Positions 1 to 9,382 are shown, numbered from the stretch's first letter. The stretch: DNA of 64,000 nucleotides from Leptolyngbya sp. FACHB-60 (GCF_014695775.1 NZ_JACJOX010000026.1:102855-166854), one strand, 5' to 3'. Translations and numbers: made by a program. The notes: generated from the letters alone by a model not told the origin.

Positions 1-410
1 GAATTTAGAAGCCTGCTCTAGAAGCTGAGGTTCAGTAACCGGCTGACCCGAATCGTTTTTCCAGAAATCTAATAAGTAATAGGTGCCACTATGGGTTAAG
101 CCCACAACGACCATCGCGGGATTGATGTCGCCAAAGTCCAAACCTAGATAAACGGCCCGAAATGAATCAGGCACTTCCTCGGTAATGTGATGTCTTTCGA
201 GTGAGCTGAAGAGAGCACCCTCAAAATCCTCCCAACTCGCTTGAAACTCTTGACGGAAAACCTTCGGCGGTAACTCAACACGGGCACGCTCCAAATGTTG
301 ACGAGGGAAAAATGGATTGTCCTGGGTTACGAAGTGGTAGTAAGCCCAACCAGGTTCCTGTTTTGCCTGTAAGTGAATAGACTTAATCAGAATTAAAAAA
401 AGCAGTCCAT
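1..410 (-). pseudogene. Phage terminase large subunit remnant (partial)
   Basis: The minus strand is open from about 400 to the left edge and reads like the junction and nuclease part of a phage terminase large subunit. It has a DNPF segment, then PPKVFRQEFQASWEDFEGA, then an RNase H-like strand with GLDFGD and NPAMVVVG. Near 380-420 the frame appears shifted: a GKEWTAFF-like stretch, as expected just upstream, lies in another frame. No start codon was found. The gene continues beyond the window, so its far end cannot be judged. It is the only clear phage gene here and marks a decayed prophage beside the cassette array. Confidence 0.6.
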
Positions 411-653
411 TCTTTACCTGAAATCGAACGTTCCTATGGTTACTGCATGCATTTACATGCAAAGCGATTTATTATCGATAAGGTCTAGATATCGCGAGAT
501 GACCTTGAGTACGTTAAAGTCCCTCGTCCTATCTTCGACACCTGGACCGATCTACTTTGCCATGCTCCCTGATTGGATAAAGTCGAGCTAAGAATCCATG
601 CTGTGACTCTTGAGGTACTAATGAAAAAAGGGGAGCCAAAGCCACCCAGGAAA

Positions 654-917
654 CTAACCCCGCAGCTGCACCCGTGACCCGCGAGAGGCTGGCCCCAGAG
701 ACACCTGACCACCTGGAACAGTGCAGGGAATGGAAGCCGCAAACGACCCTGGCCCAGAGGACACAGAGCGCACCAAGATGGAGTAGCCCACGACCGCAGC
801 CCAGCGAGTGGAGAAAGCCGAGGGCAACTCACTGAACCACACCTCAGCCACGAAGCCGGTAAACGACCTGTCGGACTCTCGCCAGTAGCACTCGATCGCA
901 CCAAACTCAGTAGCCAA
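654..917 (-). pseudogene. Possible remnant of a small hypothetical gene
   Basis: An open frame with a protein-like first half (EFGAIECYWRESDRSFTGFV, then AEVWFS) turns into low-complexity sequence. There is no ATG. The only starts are TTG at 917 or non-standard codons, and an in-frame stop lies just upstream of 950. I do not recognise the family. It may be the front of a broken gene left beside the terminase remnant. Confidence 0.2.
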
Positions 918-1330
918 AGCCTGAACGAACTCGTAAGAAACTGGAAGTATTTAAAAGCACCAACGCAACGCGCATTCCATACGCCTGCGTCTTCCCCCTC
1001 CGGTGGCGGTCAAACTAGGCGCAAGGGCAAGGCAGGCCCAAGAAAAAACTGCGAAGCACCACTAGAACGGCCTGGCGCAGCTTGGGAACCCCTTGCGCCG
1101 GGTTTAAAGGCGTAGAATAGCGTCCCCTGCGTTGGTCGCCCATCAAGGGTCCTGCCTACATCAAGCCAGCGATAAAGCAAAGCCGCATTGTTTGAGCAGG
1201 CTTACCTGACATCCAAAGCGCGATCGCAGCTCAGGATCAGCTTGAGGCACAACAGCCCTAATGGAATTTCACATCAGCCCTTGACCGATGCCCGCTCTGT
1301 ACTCCCCAAACCCCTACACCCCGCTCTAAA
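918..1330. other. Intergenic, no gene seen
   Basis: No credible coding sequence, RNA gene or repeat was recognised. One HIP1-like octamer lies near 1222. The stretch separates phage-derived debris from the last gene of the integron array. Confidence 0.4.
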
Positions 1331-1363
1331 GTCTTAAGGACCAATTTGTCCGTTGTTAAAGAC
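1331..1363 (-). other. Compact inverted repeat after the glycosyltransferase: truncated attC or terminator
   Basis: The sequence pairs GTCTTAAGGAC on the left with GTCC and TTAAAGAC on the right. It begins directly after the glycosyltransferase stop codon. Read on the minus strand it opens with CTTTAACAACGG, like the R'' end of the other attC sites (for example AGCTAACAACG). At 33 bp it is too short for a working attC. It may be a collapsed site at the end of the array, or a terminator. Confidence 0.3.
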
Positions 1364-2656
1364 CTACCGTCGAGCATTCAAAACTGGCTGACCTGTCTGT
1401 ATGAGCTGTTCTACTAAGCCGGCGGCAAACCTTGTCCCTCCAGCCTGATCGATGGCAACCTGCATTTTGGCTGCACTCTCTCGATATTTCGGATCTTCTA
1501 ATACCTTGCCAATGGCGACTCGCAACGTCTCTACACTGAGTTGTTTTAACGGGACTACTTCGCCTGCGCCAACGGCTGCAACCCTAGCCGCCATACCCGG
1601 TTGGTCAGTCGTGATAGGAATCGCTACCATCGGGACCCCAGCACTCAAACAATTAACAGCAGTGCTACCAGCATGGGTAATGACCAAAGCGGCCCGATTG
1701 ATGAGTTTTTGATGGGGTGGAAAAGCTGCAACGATAGGGTTGCCAGCAAAATTCGCCTTTGATAAATCTGCATTAGGGTTACCTAATGAAATCACCAGTT
1801 GAGCATTAATATCTAAGCAAGCTTCTGCGATGACATGAAAAATCTCCCAGTTGCGACTCTGCAAAGTCCCTAATGAGGCGTATATCAGGGGTTTGTCGTT
1901 CAAGACTTCAAAGGAAAATGCTTGTTGGTCCAGACCAACGGGTTCTGCATCGTTAGGATTTTTAAGCGGACCTGCGTAATAAAACCAGGGGACAATCTTG
2001 GTCCGAGGGAAATCTAACTCCTGCGGCAGCTGAGCGATTTGCAGCAGTTGTGAGTAAGCATCATTGCGCCGTTTGTACCGGGGCAGTTGCCACAGCTTTC
2101 TTTGTTGTATTACTTCATTCCAGATAGAGCCCGTAAGGTAATCCAGCAAAAAAGTTCCCATTTGGTTGCGGAGCTTTGACACAGCTGTTGCTTTATATTT
2201 CCAGCTGGTAAAAAGTGGTGGAATTCCCGGCTCTCGATTAAGGGGCAGGGCATTGCAGACCGTGACAAAGGGCAAATTCAGGTGATCTGCAATAGTGCCT
2301 CCAGCAGTTGTGATTTGGTCAACTAGAAGCAGATCAATTCCTAGAGCACGAATCGCATCAGGAGCTTCCCGAAAAAACATCTTCAGCTCTTCTTGGAAAA
2401 AAGTGATAGCAAATTTGATGCCAGCTAAGCCGCTGAGTTGGCCTAGTTGCTCATACTTAGCATCTAAACTACCGGGCGGGAAATCTGTTGCGCCGATCTC
2501 ATGAAAGTCAAGGTGAGTCTGTGATACCTTAACTCCGACATCGGGAGGACCCAAAAATGTGACGGTGTGGCCTCGTTCTTGCAATTCACTCCCCAAGTTG
2601 CACATGGGGTTGATATGGCCAATCGCGCCAGGGCAAAGAATACCAATATGAGACAT
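1364..2656 (-). CDS. UGT/MGT-like glycosyltransferase (GT-B fold)
   Basis: About 430 residues with the layout of UDP-glycosyltransferase/macrolide glycosyltransferase family proteins, related to zeaxanthin glucosyltransferases. The N-terminal domain starts MSHIGILCPGAIGHINPM, as is typical of these enzymes. The C-terminal donor site has IYASLGT, FPPHQKLINRAALVITHAGS and GVPMVAIPITTDQPGMAARV. The acceptor cannot be predicted. I chose the ATG at 2656 because family members begin there; the frame is open to an ATG at 2722. It is the outermost gene of the leftward cassette array, and its own attC appears truncated. Confidence 0.8.
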   Translation of the reverse strand: MSHIGILCPGAIGHINPMCNLGSELQERGHTVTFLGPPDVGVKVSQTHLDFHEIGATDFPPGSLDAKYEQLGQLSGLAGIKFAITFFQEELKMFFREAPDAIRALGIDLLLVDQITTAGGTIADHLNLPFVTVCNALPLNREPGIPPLFTSWKYKATAVSKLRNQMGTFLLDYLTGSIWNEVIQQRKLWQLPRYKRRNDAYSQLLQIAQLPQELDFPRTKIVPWFYYAGPLKNPNDAEPVGLDQQAFSFEVLNDKPLIYASLGTLQSRNWEIFHVIAEACLDINAQLVISLGNPNADLSKANFAGNPIVAAFPPHQKLINRAALVITHAGSTAVNCLSAGVPMVAIPITTDQPGMAARVAAVGAGEVVPLKQLSVETLRVAIGKVLEDPKYRESAAKMQVAIDQAGGTRFAAGLVEQLIQTGQPVLNARR

Positions 2657-3267
2657 ACGGCCACCGGTAAAAGGCTTTTCCGATCCTCTGGCCAGTATAA
2701 GGTGATGAATACTCAAATTCACCTCATTGCAGCCATCAATTCGAGTGGAGTATGGCGTTGCGTAGTAATTGCCGCCATGTAAGGTTTCTTTTGATACGCC
2801 TAACTCTGGCCATTAAATAATGCGAATGCGTCGAGTAGAACGATGAAACCAAATGGCCAGCCCCCGCTAAAGTAGCCAAAGCTTTGAACATACCCGAGGC
2901 GCTGAAGCAGCAACTGGGTATCACCGATACAACAGAGCTTGAAATTCTTAACCTTTAGTTCCTGGCACACGCCGAGGGTTCTGCTTTGAAGCACTAAACC
3001 CGCTGTTGGAGGTACAGCGCCGCACCCATCGCAACCTACCCATGGTGCCCGAACAAAACTTCCACAGGCCAGCGGTGCCAGTGGGGGTTTCAGTATCAGG
3101 CTTATGATCTACCACAGATAGCGATCGCCGCTGTGGGCCTGTGGTGCCCCGGTCGGCGGGGGTGGTAGCAGGGGTAAGCTATTTGGCGTAAATAGAATTT
3201 CACATCTGCCCCTGGCAATCGCTGGGGGCTTTGTTTTGATTACCTTCAGTCGGAAGTCAGGGATAGG
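2657..3267. other. Non-coding stretch inside the last cassette
   Basis: No intact gene. A short plus-strand frame (about 2850-2960) reads PAKVAKALNIPEALKQQLGI and ends at a stop, without a start codon. It may be the tail of a lost gene. The rest is G+C-rich and shows no recognisable structure. Confidence 0.35.
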
Positions 3268-3431
3268 CAACCCGGCTAGCTGCGCGCGAAGGCAACTATT
3301 CAACCCACAAGCATCCAGCAGGTTAAGGCCATTGAGCACTCAGCTTGATAGATAGTCATCTCAGCTACCTCCCAACAGTGTCATTTATCCCATGCAAAGT
3401 CGATATTTTAGGAAACAGGTTGATTCGGGCG
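3268..3431 (-). repeat. Dispersed attC-adjacent repeat, copy A (partial)
   Basis: About 165 bp related to the longer copies at 17575-17873 and 29246-29547. Shared blocks include GCAGGTTAAGGCCATTGAGC and the segment ending in AGGAAACAGGTTGAT. Like the others it abuts the left end of an attC (3432). In the leftward array that places it at the very beginning of a cassette. No complete gene was recognised in it. Confidence 0.75.
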
Positions 3432-3489
3432 GTCTAACGACGAGGTGAGCGGTCGCGTTTAGCGGTCCGTCTCGACCGCCTTGTTAGCC
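3432..3489 (-). other. attC recombination site 1
   Basis: Outer boxes GTCTAAC and GTTAGCC enclose arms GAGGT-GAGCGG and, reverse-complemented, GCGGTCGAGACGG. The extra unpaired base is in the right arm, which gives minus-strand polarity. At 58 bp it is the shortest in the array. It contains the stop codon of the acetyltransferase that ends at 3459. Confidence 0.8.
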
Positions 3490-4019
3490 AAATTACAACG
3501 GTAGCGGATATCTGTGACCTGGAAGTAATATCCAGGAACCAAAGGGCTCACTTTTTCGGCACCGTCCAACCGAAAACCAACTGCTTCATAAAAGCTTCGA
3601 GCAGATGGCAAAGCCGTCCAAAGCGTTGCCTCACTGAACCCTCGCTTCTCAAGCCCACGCAATGCAGCGCCAATCAGCTCTCGGCCAATACCGGTCCGCT
3701 GCTGATCGGAAGAAACGTAGATGGCGTATATCTCTCCCGTAGCCTTTTGGAGTCCTTCATTATCACGTGTAGTACCCGAGCTCACAAAACCGACGACCTG
3801 TTTATCAAGCTCGGCGACAAAAACGTCGACTTCATCGCTTGCCAAAACCTTGCGCCACCTTTCCTGGCTTTCGGCATTTGCTCGAGGCGCGGAAAGCTCC
3901 GACAGAATTGATGCTGGCACAAGTCCTCTGTACGCTGCCTGTTTTGATGCGACGTGTACTGCAGAAATTACTTCAGCGTCTGACACCATGGCTTTTCTTA
4001 TTAAAGCACTATCCCTCAT
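3459..4019 (-). CDS. GNAT family N-acetyltransferase
   Basis: A 186-residue single-domain GNAT protein. It begins IRKAMVSDAEVISAVHVA (strand 1 and helix 1). It has the acetyl-CoA pyrophosphate-binding motif A near residues 100-115 (IYVSSDQQRTGIGRELIG) and ends with a typical SFYEAVGFRLDG motif B. The acceptor is unknown; such enzymes often acetylate small amines, antibiotics or proteins. It is the only gene of its cassette. Its last codons lie inside attC 1, so the site supplies the C-terminus. An internal ATG at residue 11 is an alternative start. Confidence 0.8.
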   Translation of the reverse strand: MRDSALIRKAMVSDAEVISAVHVASKQAAYRGLVPASILSELSAPRANAESQERWRKVLASDEVDVFVAELDKQVVGFVSSGTTRDNEGLQKATGEIYAIYVSSDQQRTGIGRELIGAALRGLEKRGFSEATLWTALPSARSFYEAVGFRLDGAEKVSPLVPGYYFQVTDIRYRCNLANKAVETDR

Positions 4020-4046
4020 AAAAACTTCCGGTTGCCGCTAACATAA

Positions 4047-4135
4047 GGCTAACGTTGCGCATCACCCGCCGCAGATAATCTTTGCATCATCACCGAGCAA
4101 CTCTCGGCGGTCGGTGTGCATGGGCGTTGTTAGCT
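4047..4135 (-). other. attC recombination site 2
   Basis: Boxes GGCTAAC and GTTAGCT flank imperfect arms (GCGCAT-CACC against GCCCATGCACACC in reverse complement) and an inner CGCCG/CGGCGG stem. The extra G in the right arm gives minus polarity. The site ends the aldo/keto reductase cassette. Confidence 0.8.
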
Positions 4136-4175
4136 GATGGCACTTATGATCGCCCCTACTCCTAACTCAACTCTT

Positions 4176-5219
4176 TCACTGATTCTTGGAATCTGGATCA
4201 AATGCAGCTTTGACTTTGGCATCCCAACCTAATGCTTGCATCCAACCAGGATAGAGTGATGATGGGGCAGTGAGGGTATCCAATTGGCGAATCTCGGCTG
4301 TAGAAAGCGTGAGATCTAAGGCTTTCAAGTTATCTTCAAGCTGGTGCATTTTATTTGCACCAACGATGACTGAAGTGATAAAAGGTTTCGTGAGAACCCA
4401 GGCGATCGCCACCTGAGCAGGAGAGGCATTGTGAGTTTCAGCAATCGGCTTGATTGCATCCACCACGTCATAGCCCTGTTCAACATCGATCGGTGGCAGC
4501 TTAAACTCGTTCAGTCTTGCCCCTTCTGGCGTTGGGTTTTCGCGTGTATATTTGCCGCTCAAAAAGCCACCTGCTAAAGGACTCCATACCAATACTCCAA
4601 TGCCTGCATCTTCAACAAACGGAACGACTTCATGTTCTAAATCCCGCCCCAGCAAAGAATAGTACATTTGAGCTGCAATAAACTGATCGTAGTTGTGATG
4701 TTTCTGAATGCCCAACATCTTTGCTGCTTTCCACGCTGGAAAATTGGAATAGCCGATATAGCGCACTTTGCCTTGTCGCACCAGATCATCTAAAGCGCGT
4801 AAGGTTTCTTCTAATGGCGTGATCGGATCAGGAATGTGAAGCTGATAGAGATCGATATAGTCAGTGTTTAGCCGCTTTAGGCTGGCTTCTGCTGCCATCA
4901 TGATGTGACGATAAGATGACCCTGCATCGGTAATGGCGTTGCCCGATCGAAACCCTGCTTTTGTGGCGATGATGACTTCATCGCGACGATTAGCAAGGGC
5001 TTTGCCGAGCATCATCTCCGATTGTCCACTGGTATAGGCATCGGCTGTATCAAACAGGTTGATGCCAGCATCCATGACGCGACCCACCATTTGATCGGCA
5101 ACTGACTGATCAATGCTGTTGGTAACTCCAGGAACGAGTTGACCTTCACCAAAGGTCATTGCCCCAAAGGAGAGCCGTGAAACCACCAAGCCAGTCCTGC
5201 CAAGGGTTGTATATTGCAT
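4176..5219 (-). CDS. Aldo/keto reductase
   Basis: A 347-residue NADPH-dependent aldo/keto reductase of the YajO/Tas-like type. The catalytic tetrad is visible as D57, Y62 (DTADAYTSGQSE), K87 (IIATKAGF) and H128 (DLYQLHIPDP). The C-terminal NADP-binding segment follows (ITSVIVGANKMHQLEDNL). It likely reduces aldehydes or ketones in the cytoplasm. It lies 59 bp downstream of the Tat-SDR gene and, with the AraC gene further upstream, forms a co-directional three-gene cassette. Confidence 0.9.
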   Translation of the reverse strand: MQYTTLGRTGLVVSRLSFGAMTFGEGQLVPGVTNSIDQSVADQMVGRVMDAGINLFDTADAYTSGQSEMMLGKALANRRDEVIIATKAGFRSGNAITDAGSSYRHIMMAAEASLKRLNTDYIDLYQLHIPDPITPLEETLRALDDLVRQGKVRYIGYSNFPAWKAAKMLGIQKHHNYDQFIAAQMYYSLLGRDLEHEVVPFVEDAGIGVLVWSPLAGGFLSGKYTRENPTPEGARLNEFKLPPIDVEQGYDVVDAIKPIAETHNASPAQVAIAWVLTKPFITSVIVGANKMHQLEDNLKALDLTLSTAEIRQLDTLTAPSSLYPGWMQALGWDAKVKAAFDPDSKNQ

Positions 5220-5278
5220 AATAGAAGCCTTTCCACAGCTAGTTAGAGGAATTGAATTGTGTGGGTAATTATTAGAAC

Positions 5279-6172
5279 CTAACCAGCCAACTGACCGCCT
5301 GTAACATCCAGATCCATGCCCGTCATTGATGTGGCTTGGTTAGACGCTAAAAACATGACAGCTTCTGCGATTTCATAGGTGGTCATAATCCGCTTTGTCA
5401 CAAAGCCCGGAACCGCTTGCTCATAGGTAATTCCTTGAAACGCAAAGGACTCCCGTAATTGAGGCGTATCAACTGCCAAGGGTGAAATTGAGTTGATGCG
5501 AATATTATGGTCGGCGTTTTCCTGGGCAGCAGCTTTCGTGAGTCCAATCACACCATGCTTACTAGCGTTGTAGTGGGCAGTTGTACGAAAACCCACATGT
5601 CCAGCCACCGATGCCATGTTAATGATGTTGCCGCCACCTTGCCGTCGCATCTGTGGAACTTCATACTTCATGCACAGAAACTCACCCACTATGTTCGTCA
5701 TCATAATGTCCATGAAATTATCCAATGGGATGTCTTGAATCTCAGCAGGAGTCATAAAGATTCCAGCATTGTTGAAGGCAATGTCGATGCGCCCATACTG
5801 TTCCACACAACCATTGACAAATGCTTTGACATCATCTTCAATTCGGACATCGGCTCGTTGATACGTGGCTTTGCCGCCTGCATCGCGAATACTTTGAGCC
5901 ACTTGCTCTCCCAAGGCTTCCCGCCGACCACAAAAGTGAACAGTAGCTCCTTCAGCAGCAAAGGCTCGCGCAGTGGCTTCCCCAATGCCGGATGTGGCTC
6001 CAGTAATCAACGCTACTTCACCTACAAATCGACCGTTGGGATTGACGCTTGCTTGAGGTTCGAGTGGATTTTGAGTGTTTGCTTGAGCCGTTTGAGTTGC
6101 AATTGCTGTGGCAAACCCGGCAACCCCGATCGCTCCAGTCGCAAACATCTGACGACGATTGATCTTTGGCAT
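5279..6172 (-). CDS. Short-chain dehydrogenase with Tat-type signal
   Basis: A classical SDR of 297 residues. The cofactor loop TGATSGIG is at about 57-64, NNAG at 134-137, and the catalytic Ser188, Tyr201 and Lys205 in NMASVAG and YNASK. Before the Rossmann fold there is a twin-arginine leader (NRRQMFATGAIGVAGF) ending in an Ala-rich stretch with a possible AQA cleavage site. This predicts export of a folded, cofactor-loaded oxidoreductase to the periplasm or thylakoid lumen. The substrate is unknown. It sits between the AraC regulator and the aldo/keto reductase. Confidence 0.88.
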   Translation of the reverse strand: MPKINRRQMFATGAIGVAGFATAIATQTAQANTQNPLEPQASVNPNGRFVGEVALITGATSGIGEATARAFAAEGATVHFCGRREALGEQVAQSIRDAGGKATYQRADVRIEDDVKAFVNGCVEQYGRIDIAFNNAGIFMTPAEIQDIPLDNFMDIMMTNIVGEFLCMKYEVPQMRRQGGGNIINMASVAGHVGFRTTAHYNASKHGVIGLTKAAAQENADHNIRINSISPLAVDTPQLRESFAFQGITYEQAVPGFVTKRIMTTYEIAEAVMFLASNQATSMTGMDLDVTGGQLAG

Positions 6173-6240
6173 AATTCCTTACCTGATTTCTTCGGAAACT
6201 GATAAACAGCAAGAGAATACACCTAATTATTTTGATAAGT

Positions 6241-7089
6241 CTAGGAAGTTATTGCTGTTTTGCTGACATAAGCTCCTGGTGTTACCCCAATCTGACGTTT
6301 GAAATGCCAGCCAAAATGACTTTGATCGTAAAAGCCCGTTGCGGTAGCAACCTTCGTAATCGAGAAGCCTTGAACCAACAGCTTTTTTGCTTGAGCAATT
6401 CGGAGTTGAGTTTGGTAGGCACTGGAAGACACGCCGATTTCTTTGCGAAAAATACGGCAGAAATGAAACCGACTTAATCCGGCGATCGCTGCCAATGTGT
6501 CTAAAGAAATTTCACTGGCGTAGTGAGCATGAAGATAATCACAAGCAAGCATAACAGCCGCATGAGGTGGCTTCAAAGAACAAACAGAAGGGCTATTTGA
6601 GGCATAGCGACGAATTAGGTAGGAGAGAAAGTCCAACAGGGCTATATCTTGCTCCAATTCAGAAGTTTTCTGATTCACTACTGCCTGCAATGCTAAAAAT
6701 AAATGATTCAATTTTGAATCGGTAAGAAATGCTGTGGGGAAGAAGGGCAGATTGGCAGGCTTCTCAGCCATTTCAGCCGCAATCGTGTGTAACCATTTTG
6801 GATTGATGTGCATCATCTCAAAATGGGCGGGTGCTGGAAGATAGTTGCGATCGCTCGGCGCATGTACCTCACCTGAATGGATCACGCTCAAACTTCCGGT
6901 AGGGATGGAATGATATGCGCCGCGATAGTGATATTCACCTTGACAATTGAAACTTAAGCCAAACTGATACTCTTCATGGGAATGTCTGGGAAGCGGTTCT
7001 ACGGAACCTGATTTGTAAGCATATCGCTCTAGTAAGATGCCATCCGATTCCCAGGCAAGAACGGAGATTTCTGCTGCTTTGTTTTTCAT
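6241..7089 (-). CDS. AraC family transcriptional regulator
   Basis: 282 residues: an N-terminal cupin-like sensing domain (HSHEEYQFGLSFNCQGEYHY) and a C-terminal double helix-turn-helix. The first helix-turn-helix includes LDTLAAIAGLSRFHFCRIFR; the second reads TKVATATGFYDQSHFGWHFK. It is the first gene of the leftward cassette and probably controls the SDR and aldo/keto reductase downstream in response to a small ligand. No operator was identified. Confidence 0.88.
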   Translation of the reverse strand: MKNKAAEISVLAWESDGILLERYAYKSGSVEPLPRHSHEEYQFGLSFNCQGEYHYRGAYHSIPTGSLSVIHSGEVHAPSDRNYLPAPAHFEMMHINPKWLHTIAAEMAEKPANLPFFPTAFLTDSKLNHLFLALQAVVNQKTSELEQDIALLDFLSYLIRRYASNSPSVCSLKPPHAAVMLACDYLHAHYASEISLDTLAAIAGLSRFHFCRIFRKEIGVSSSAYQTQLRIAQAKKLLVQGFSITKVATATGFYDQSHFGWHFKRQIGVTPGAYVSKTAITS

Positions 7090-7154
7090 AAAAACAATTT
7101 AGTGTTAAGTCTCACAGATCACCTCTCGATCATGTTCATAACGATGACTTAGCC

Positions 7155-7242
7155 AGCTAACGGTCGTGTTCAGCGGATGCAGACAACCTTTGCAACTCAA
7201 CGCAGAAGGCTGGTACGTTCCGCTACAACATAGTTGTTGGGC
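7155..7242 (-). other. attC recombination site 3
   Basis: Boxes AGCTAAC and GTTGGGC. The arms are CGTGTT-CAGCGG and, reverse-complemented, TATGTTGTAGCGG. The extra G in the right arm gives minus polarity. The right outer box departs from GTTRRRY. Confidence 0.75.
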
Positions 7243-7282
7243 TCCGATTGTTTCTACCAACAATCTAGATCAAACACGATCA

Positions 7283-7906
7283 TTAACGGCTCACACCATA
7301 ACGGGCAAGGAACGTCTCTACTGCGTTGACAATCACATTCTCAACCTCATTTTCATCCATCTCTGAATCCATGATTAAGAAACGAGGCCAGAAGATGATG
7401 TCATTGATCATGCCAAGAAATTGACGGGCTGCAATTGCAATGTCTGCAATGGATAAACTGCCAATAGCAACTTGTGACTGTAGGTACACCTGAAGCCGAT
7501 TGAGAAATGGTTCTTTGCCTTTGTAATATAGTTCCGTTCCCAATTCTGGGAAGCGGGGAGCCTCGGCGATGATGACGCGAAAGAGCGGTTGAATATTGTG
7601 GCTGTTGAGTAAGCGGGCGTAGTCTTGACCAATCTGCATCAAAGCAGCTTGAGGTGATAACTCAGACGGTACAGGCGTCGAACTGATTTGGTCGGTTTGC
7701 CAGACTTGTGCCATGATGCCGCCAAACAAATCAGCCTTGCTGGAAAAGTGCTTGTAAAGAGTTGCAGTTGAGACGTTCGCCTGCTGCGCGACATAGTCGA
7801 TCGTGGTGCGATCATAGCCAAACTCTAAAAAAGCCGCGAGAGCCGCTTTCAGGATCGCTGCTTGCTTTTGTTGAGTAATCTCAGCCCGATACTGCTCCAG
7901 TCCCAT
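7283..7906 (-). CDS. TetR family repressor
   Basis: 207 residues with a TetR helix-turn-helix at the N-terminus (FGYDRTTIDYVAQQANVSTA, then TLYKHFSSKADLF) and an AefR-like C-terminal ligand domain. It diverges from the beta-propeller gene at 8015. Two identical-form palindromes, TAAAAC-N4-GTTTTA, lie next to its own start and just upstream of the neighbour, so it probably represses both. The inducer is unknown. Confidence 0.9.
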   Translation of the reverse strand: MGLEQYRAEITQQKQAAILKAALAAFLEFGYDRTTIDYVAQQANVSTATLYKHFSSKADLFGGIMAQVWQTDQISSTPVPSELSPQAALMQIGQDYARLLNSHNIQPLFRVIIAEAPRFPELGTELYYKGKEPFLNRLQVYLQSQVAIGSLSIADIAIAARQFLGMINDIIFWPRFLIMDSEMDENEVENVIVNAVETFLARYGVSR

Positions 7907-7908
7907 AG

Positions 7909-7924
7909 TAAAACGTTAGTTTTA
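7909..7924. promoter_or_regulatory. Probable TetR operator 1
   Basis: Perfect palindrome TAAAAC-GTTA-GTTTTA, lying 2 bp upstream of the TetR start codon. It has the same form as the site at 7979-7994; the centres are 70 bp apart. Confidence 0.7.
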
Positions 7925-7978
7925 ATCTACTTATGATTGTCTCACATCCCTTTCGATCTTGGCCGATTCACGCTATGG

Positions 7979-7994
7979 TAAAACGAGTGTTTTA
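7979..7994. promoter_or_regulatory. Probable TetR operator 2
   Basis: Perfect palindrome TAAAAC-GAGT-GTTTTA, 20 bp upstream of the beta-propeller start. It matches operator 1 in both half-sites and in spacing. Confidence 0.7.
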
Positions 7995-8014
7995 GTTTAG
8001 AAAGCGAGCAAATC

Positions 8015-9382
8015 ATGTTGTTCAGAGGCTTGATGTGGGGATTGGTTGCACTGACTCTCGCTCCTGGGTGGGCGATCGCTCAATCTGTCAAGGCAACCAG
8101 TCAACGATCACGCGATCGTGCTGCACCGCTGGATTTTCAAGGCCGCTACCTCGTTTCAATCTCCGATGCCGATATGTTGGCATCGGCGTATGTCGATGGG
8201 CGACTGGGTGCGCGTGAAGGGCAAGATACAATCAATGTTATTCCTTTAACCGGGCACGCACGAGATTTTCGTGCCTATACAACGGCAGCGAGTAACTCGG
8301 TTGCAGGCCCGCCGACGGCTGTAGCGATGACGCCAGATGGTCAGTATGCGCTAGTTGTCGAAACCTTTAGACCTCGTCCGGCAGGGGATGAGCAAACGCA
8401 AACTTTTGCTGACCTCATACACGGCGATCGCATCACGGTGATTGATTTAAGCGATCCGACTCGTCCTAGACAGGTGCAGGAATTAGCGATCGCAGAGCGT
8501 CCCACTTCGGTGAGTATCAATCATGATGGCTCCTTGGTTTCGGTAACTTTTCACCCAGACGGGGCAGGTACAGAAACTCCTTTGGCACTGATTCCGTTTG
8601 AGAACGGGCGATTGAGACAACCTGCCTATCCCATCGTTGCTCGAATTCCGCCGGGAGATGAACTCGTCCATGCAGAATGGCATCCAACTCAAGATGTGTT
8701 AGCACTGGTCAATAACACAGCGGCAGAAGTCTCTTTTGTGCAGCTATCGCGTCAAGGCGCAAATTTTGAACTTCAGCCCAGTGGTAACGTTGTGCAGGTT
8801 GAGAAATTCCCCTTCATAGCTCGATTCACTGCCGATGGTCGTCATGTGCTCGTCAACAATCTCTTTTGGGGTGCAGATGTGGAAGGAACTTGGAGCGAAG
8901 CTCCTCGCGGTAGCGTGGTTAGTATTCGACTTGCAGCCGGAACTCAGGCAGATGGTTCACCTCGCCATGCGCTCGTTTCGCGGGCAATGACAGGCGTTAG
9001 CCCGGAAGGGCTAGCACTCAGTCCTGACAATCAGTATGTGGTAACAAGCAACTTGGAACGCAGCTACTTACCCTACGATGACGAACGCATCACCTGGTTT
9101 TCCTCAGTGAGTTTGATCACGCTTAACCCGCAGACAGGTCAATTAAATCATGTGGCAGATTATCCGTTTGATGGCATTTTGCCAGAAGCTGCTGCGTTTG
9201 ATGCCTCTAGCCAATATCTAGCGGTCACGAATTACGACCACTTTGACGATCGCATTCAGGGAGGGGCAATCGACTTTTGGCGTATCGCGTCAGATCCGCT
9301 GAATCCTCAGCCAATGCTGGTAAAGACTCGTTACTCCATTCCGGTGACACGGGGCATTCACTCAATGGTGTTAGTGCCGTAG
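8015..9382 (+). CDS. Secreted beta-propeller (YncE/lactonase-like) protein
   Basis: 455 residues with a cleavable Sec signal (LVALTLAPGWAIAQS). Repeated propeller blades follow, marked by TPDGQYALVV, NHDGSLVSV, TADGRHVLV, SPDNQYVVTSN and ASSQYLAVTN. This fits a seven-bladed YncE/6-phosphogluconolactonase-like fold. The enzymatic or binding role is unknown and no catalytic signature was seen. It diverges from a TetR repressor that shares operators with it. It is one of the few plus-strand genes in the array. Confidence 0.8.
   Translation: MLFRGLMWGLVALTLAPGWAIAQSVKATSQRSRDRAAPLDFQGRYLVSISDADMLASAYVDGRLGAREGQDTINVIPLTGHARDFRAYTTAASNSVAGPPTAVAMTPDGQYALVVETFRPRPAGDEQTQTFADLIHGDRITVIDLSDPTRPRQVQELAIAERPTSVSINHDGSLVSVTFHPDGAGTETPLALIPFENGRLRQPAYPIVARIPPGDELVHAEWHPTQDVLALVNNTAAEVSFVQLSRQGANFELQPSGNVVQVEKFPFIARFTADGRHVLVNNLFWGADVEGTWSEAPRGSVVSIRLAAGTQADGSPRHALVSRAMTGVSPEGLALSPDNQYVVTSNLERSYLPYDDERITWFSSVSLITLNPQTGQLNHVADYPFDGILPEAAAFDASSQYLAVTNYDHFDDRIQGGAIDFWRIASDPLNPQPMLVKTRYSIPVTRGIHSMVLVP

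Noticed and set aside
485..904. 139-codon minus-strand frame
   Set aside because: Composition is low-complexity and it overlaps a better frame; no family features.
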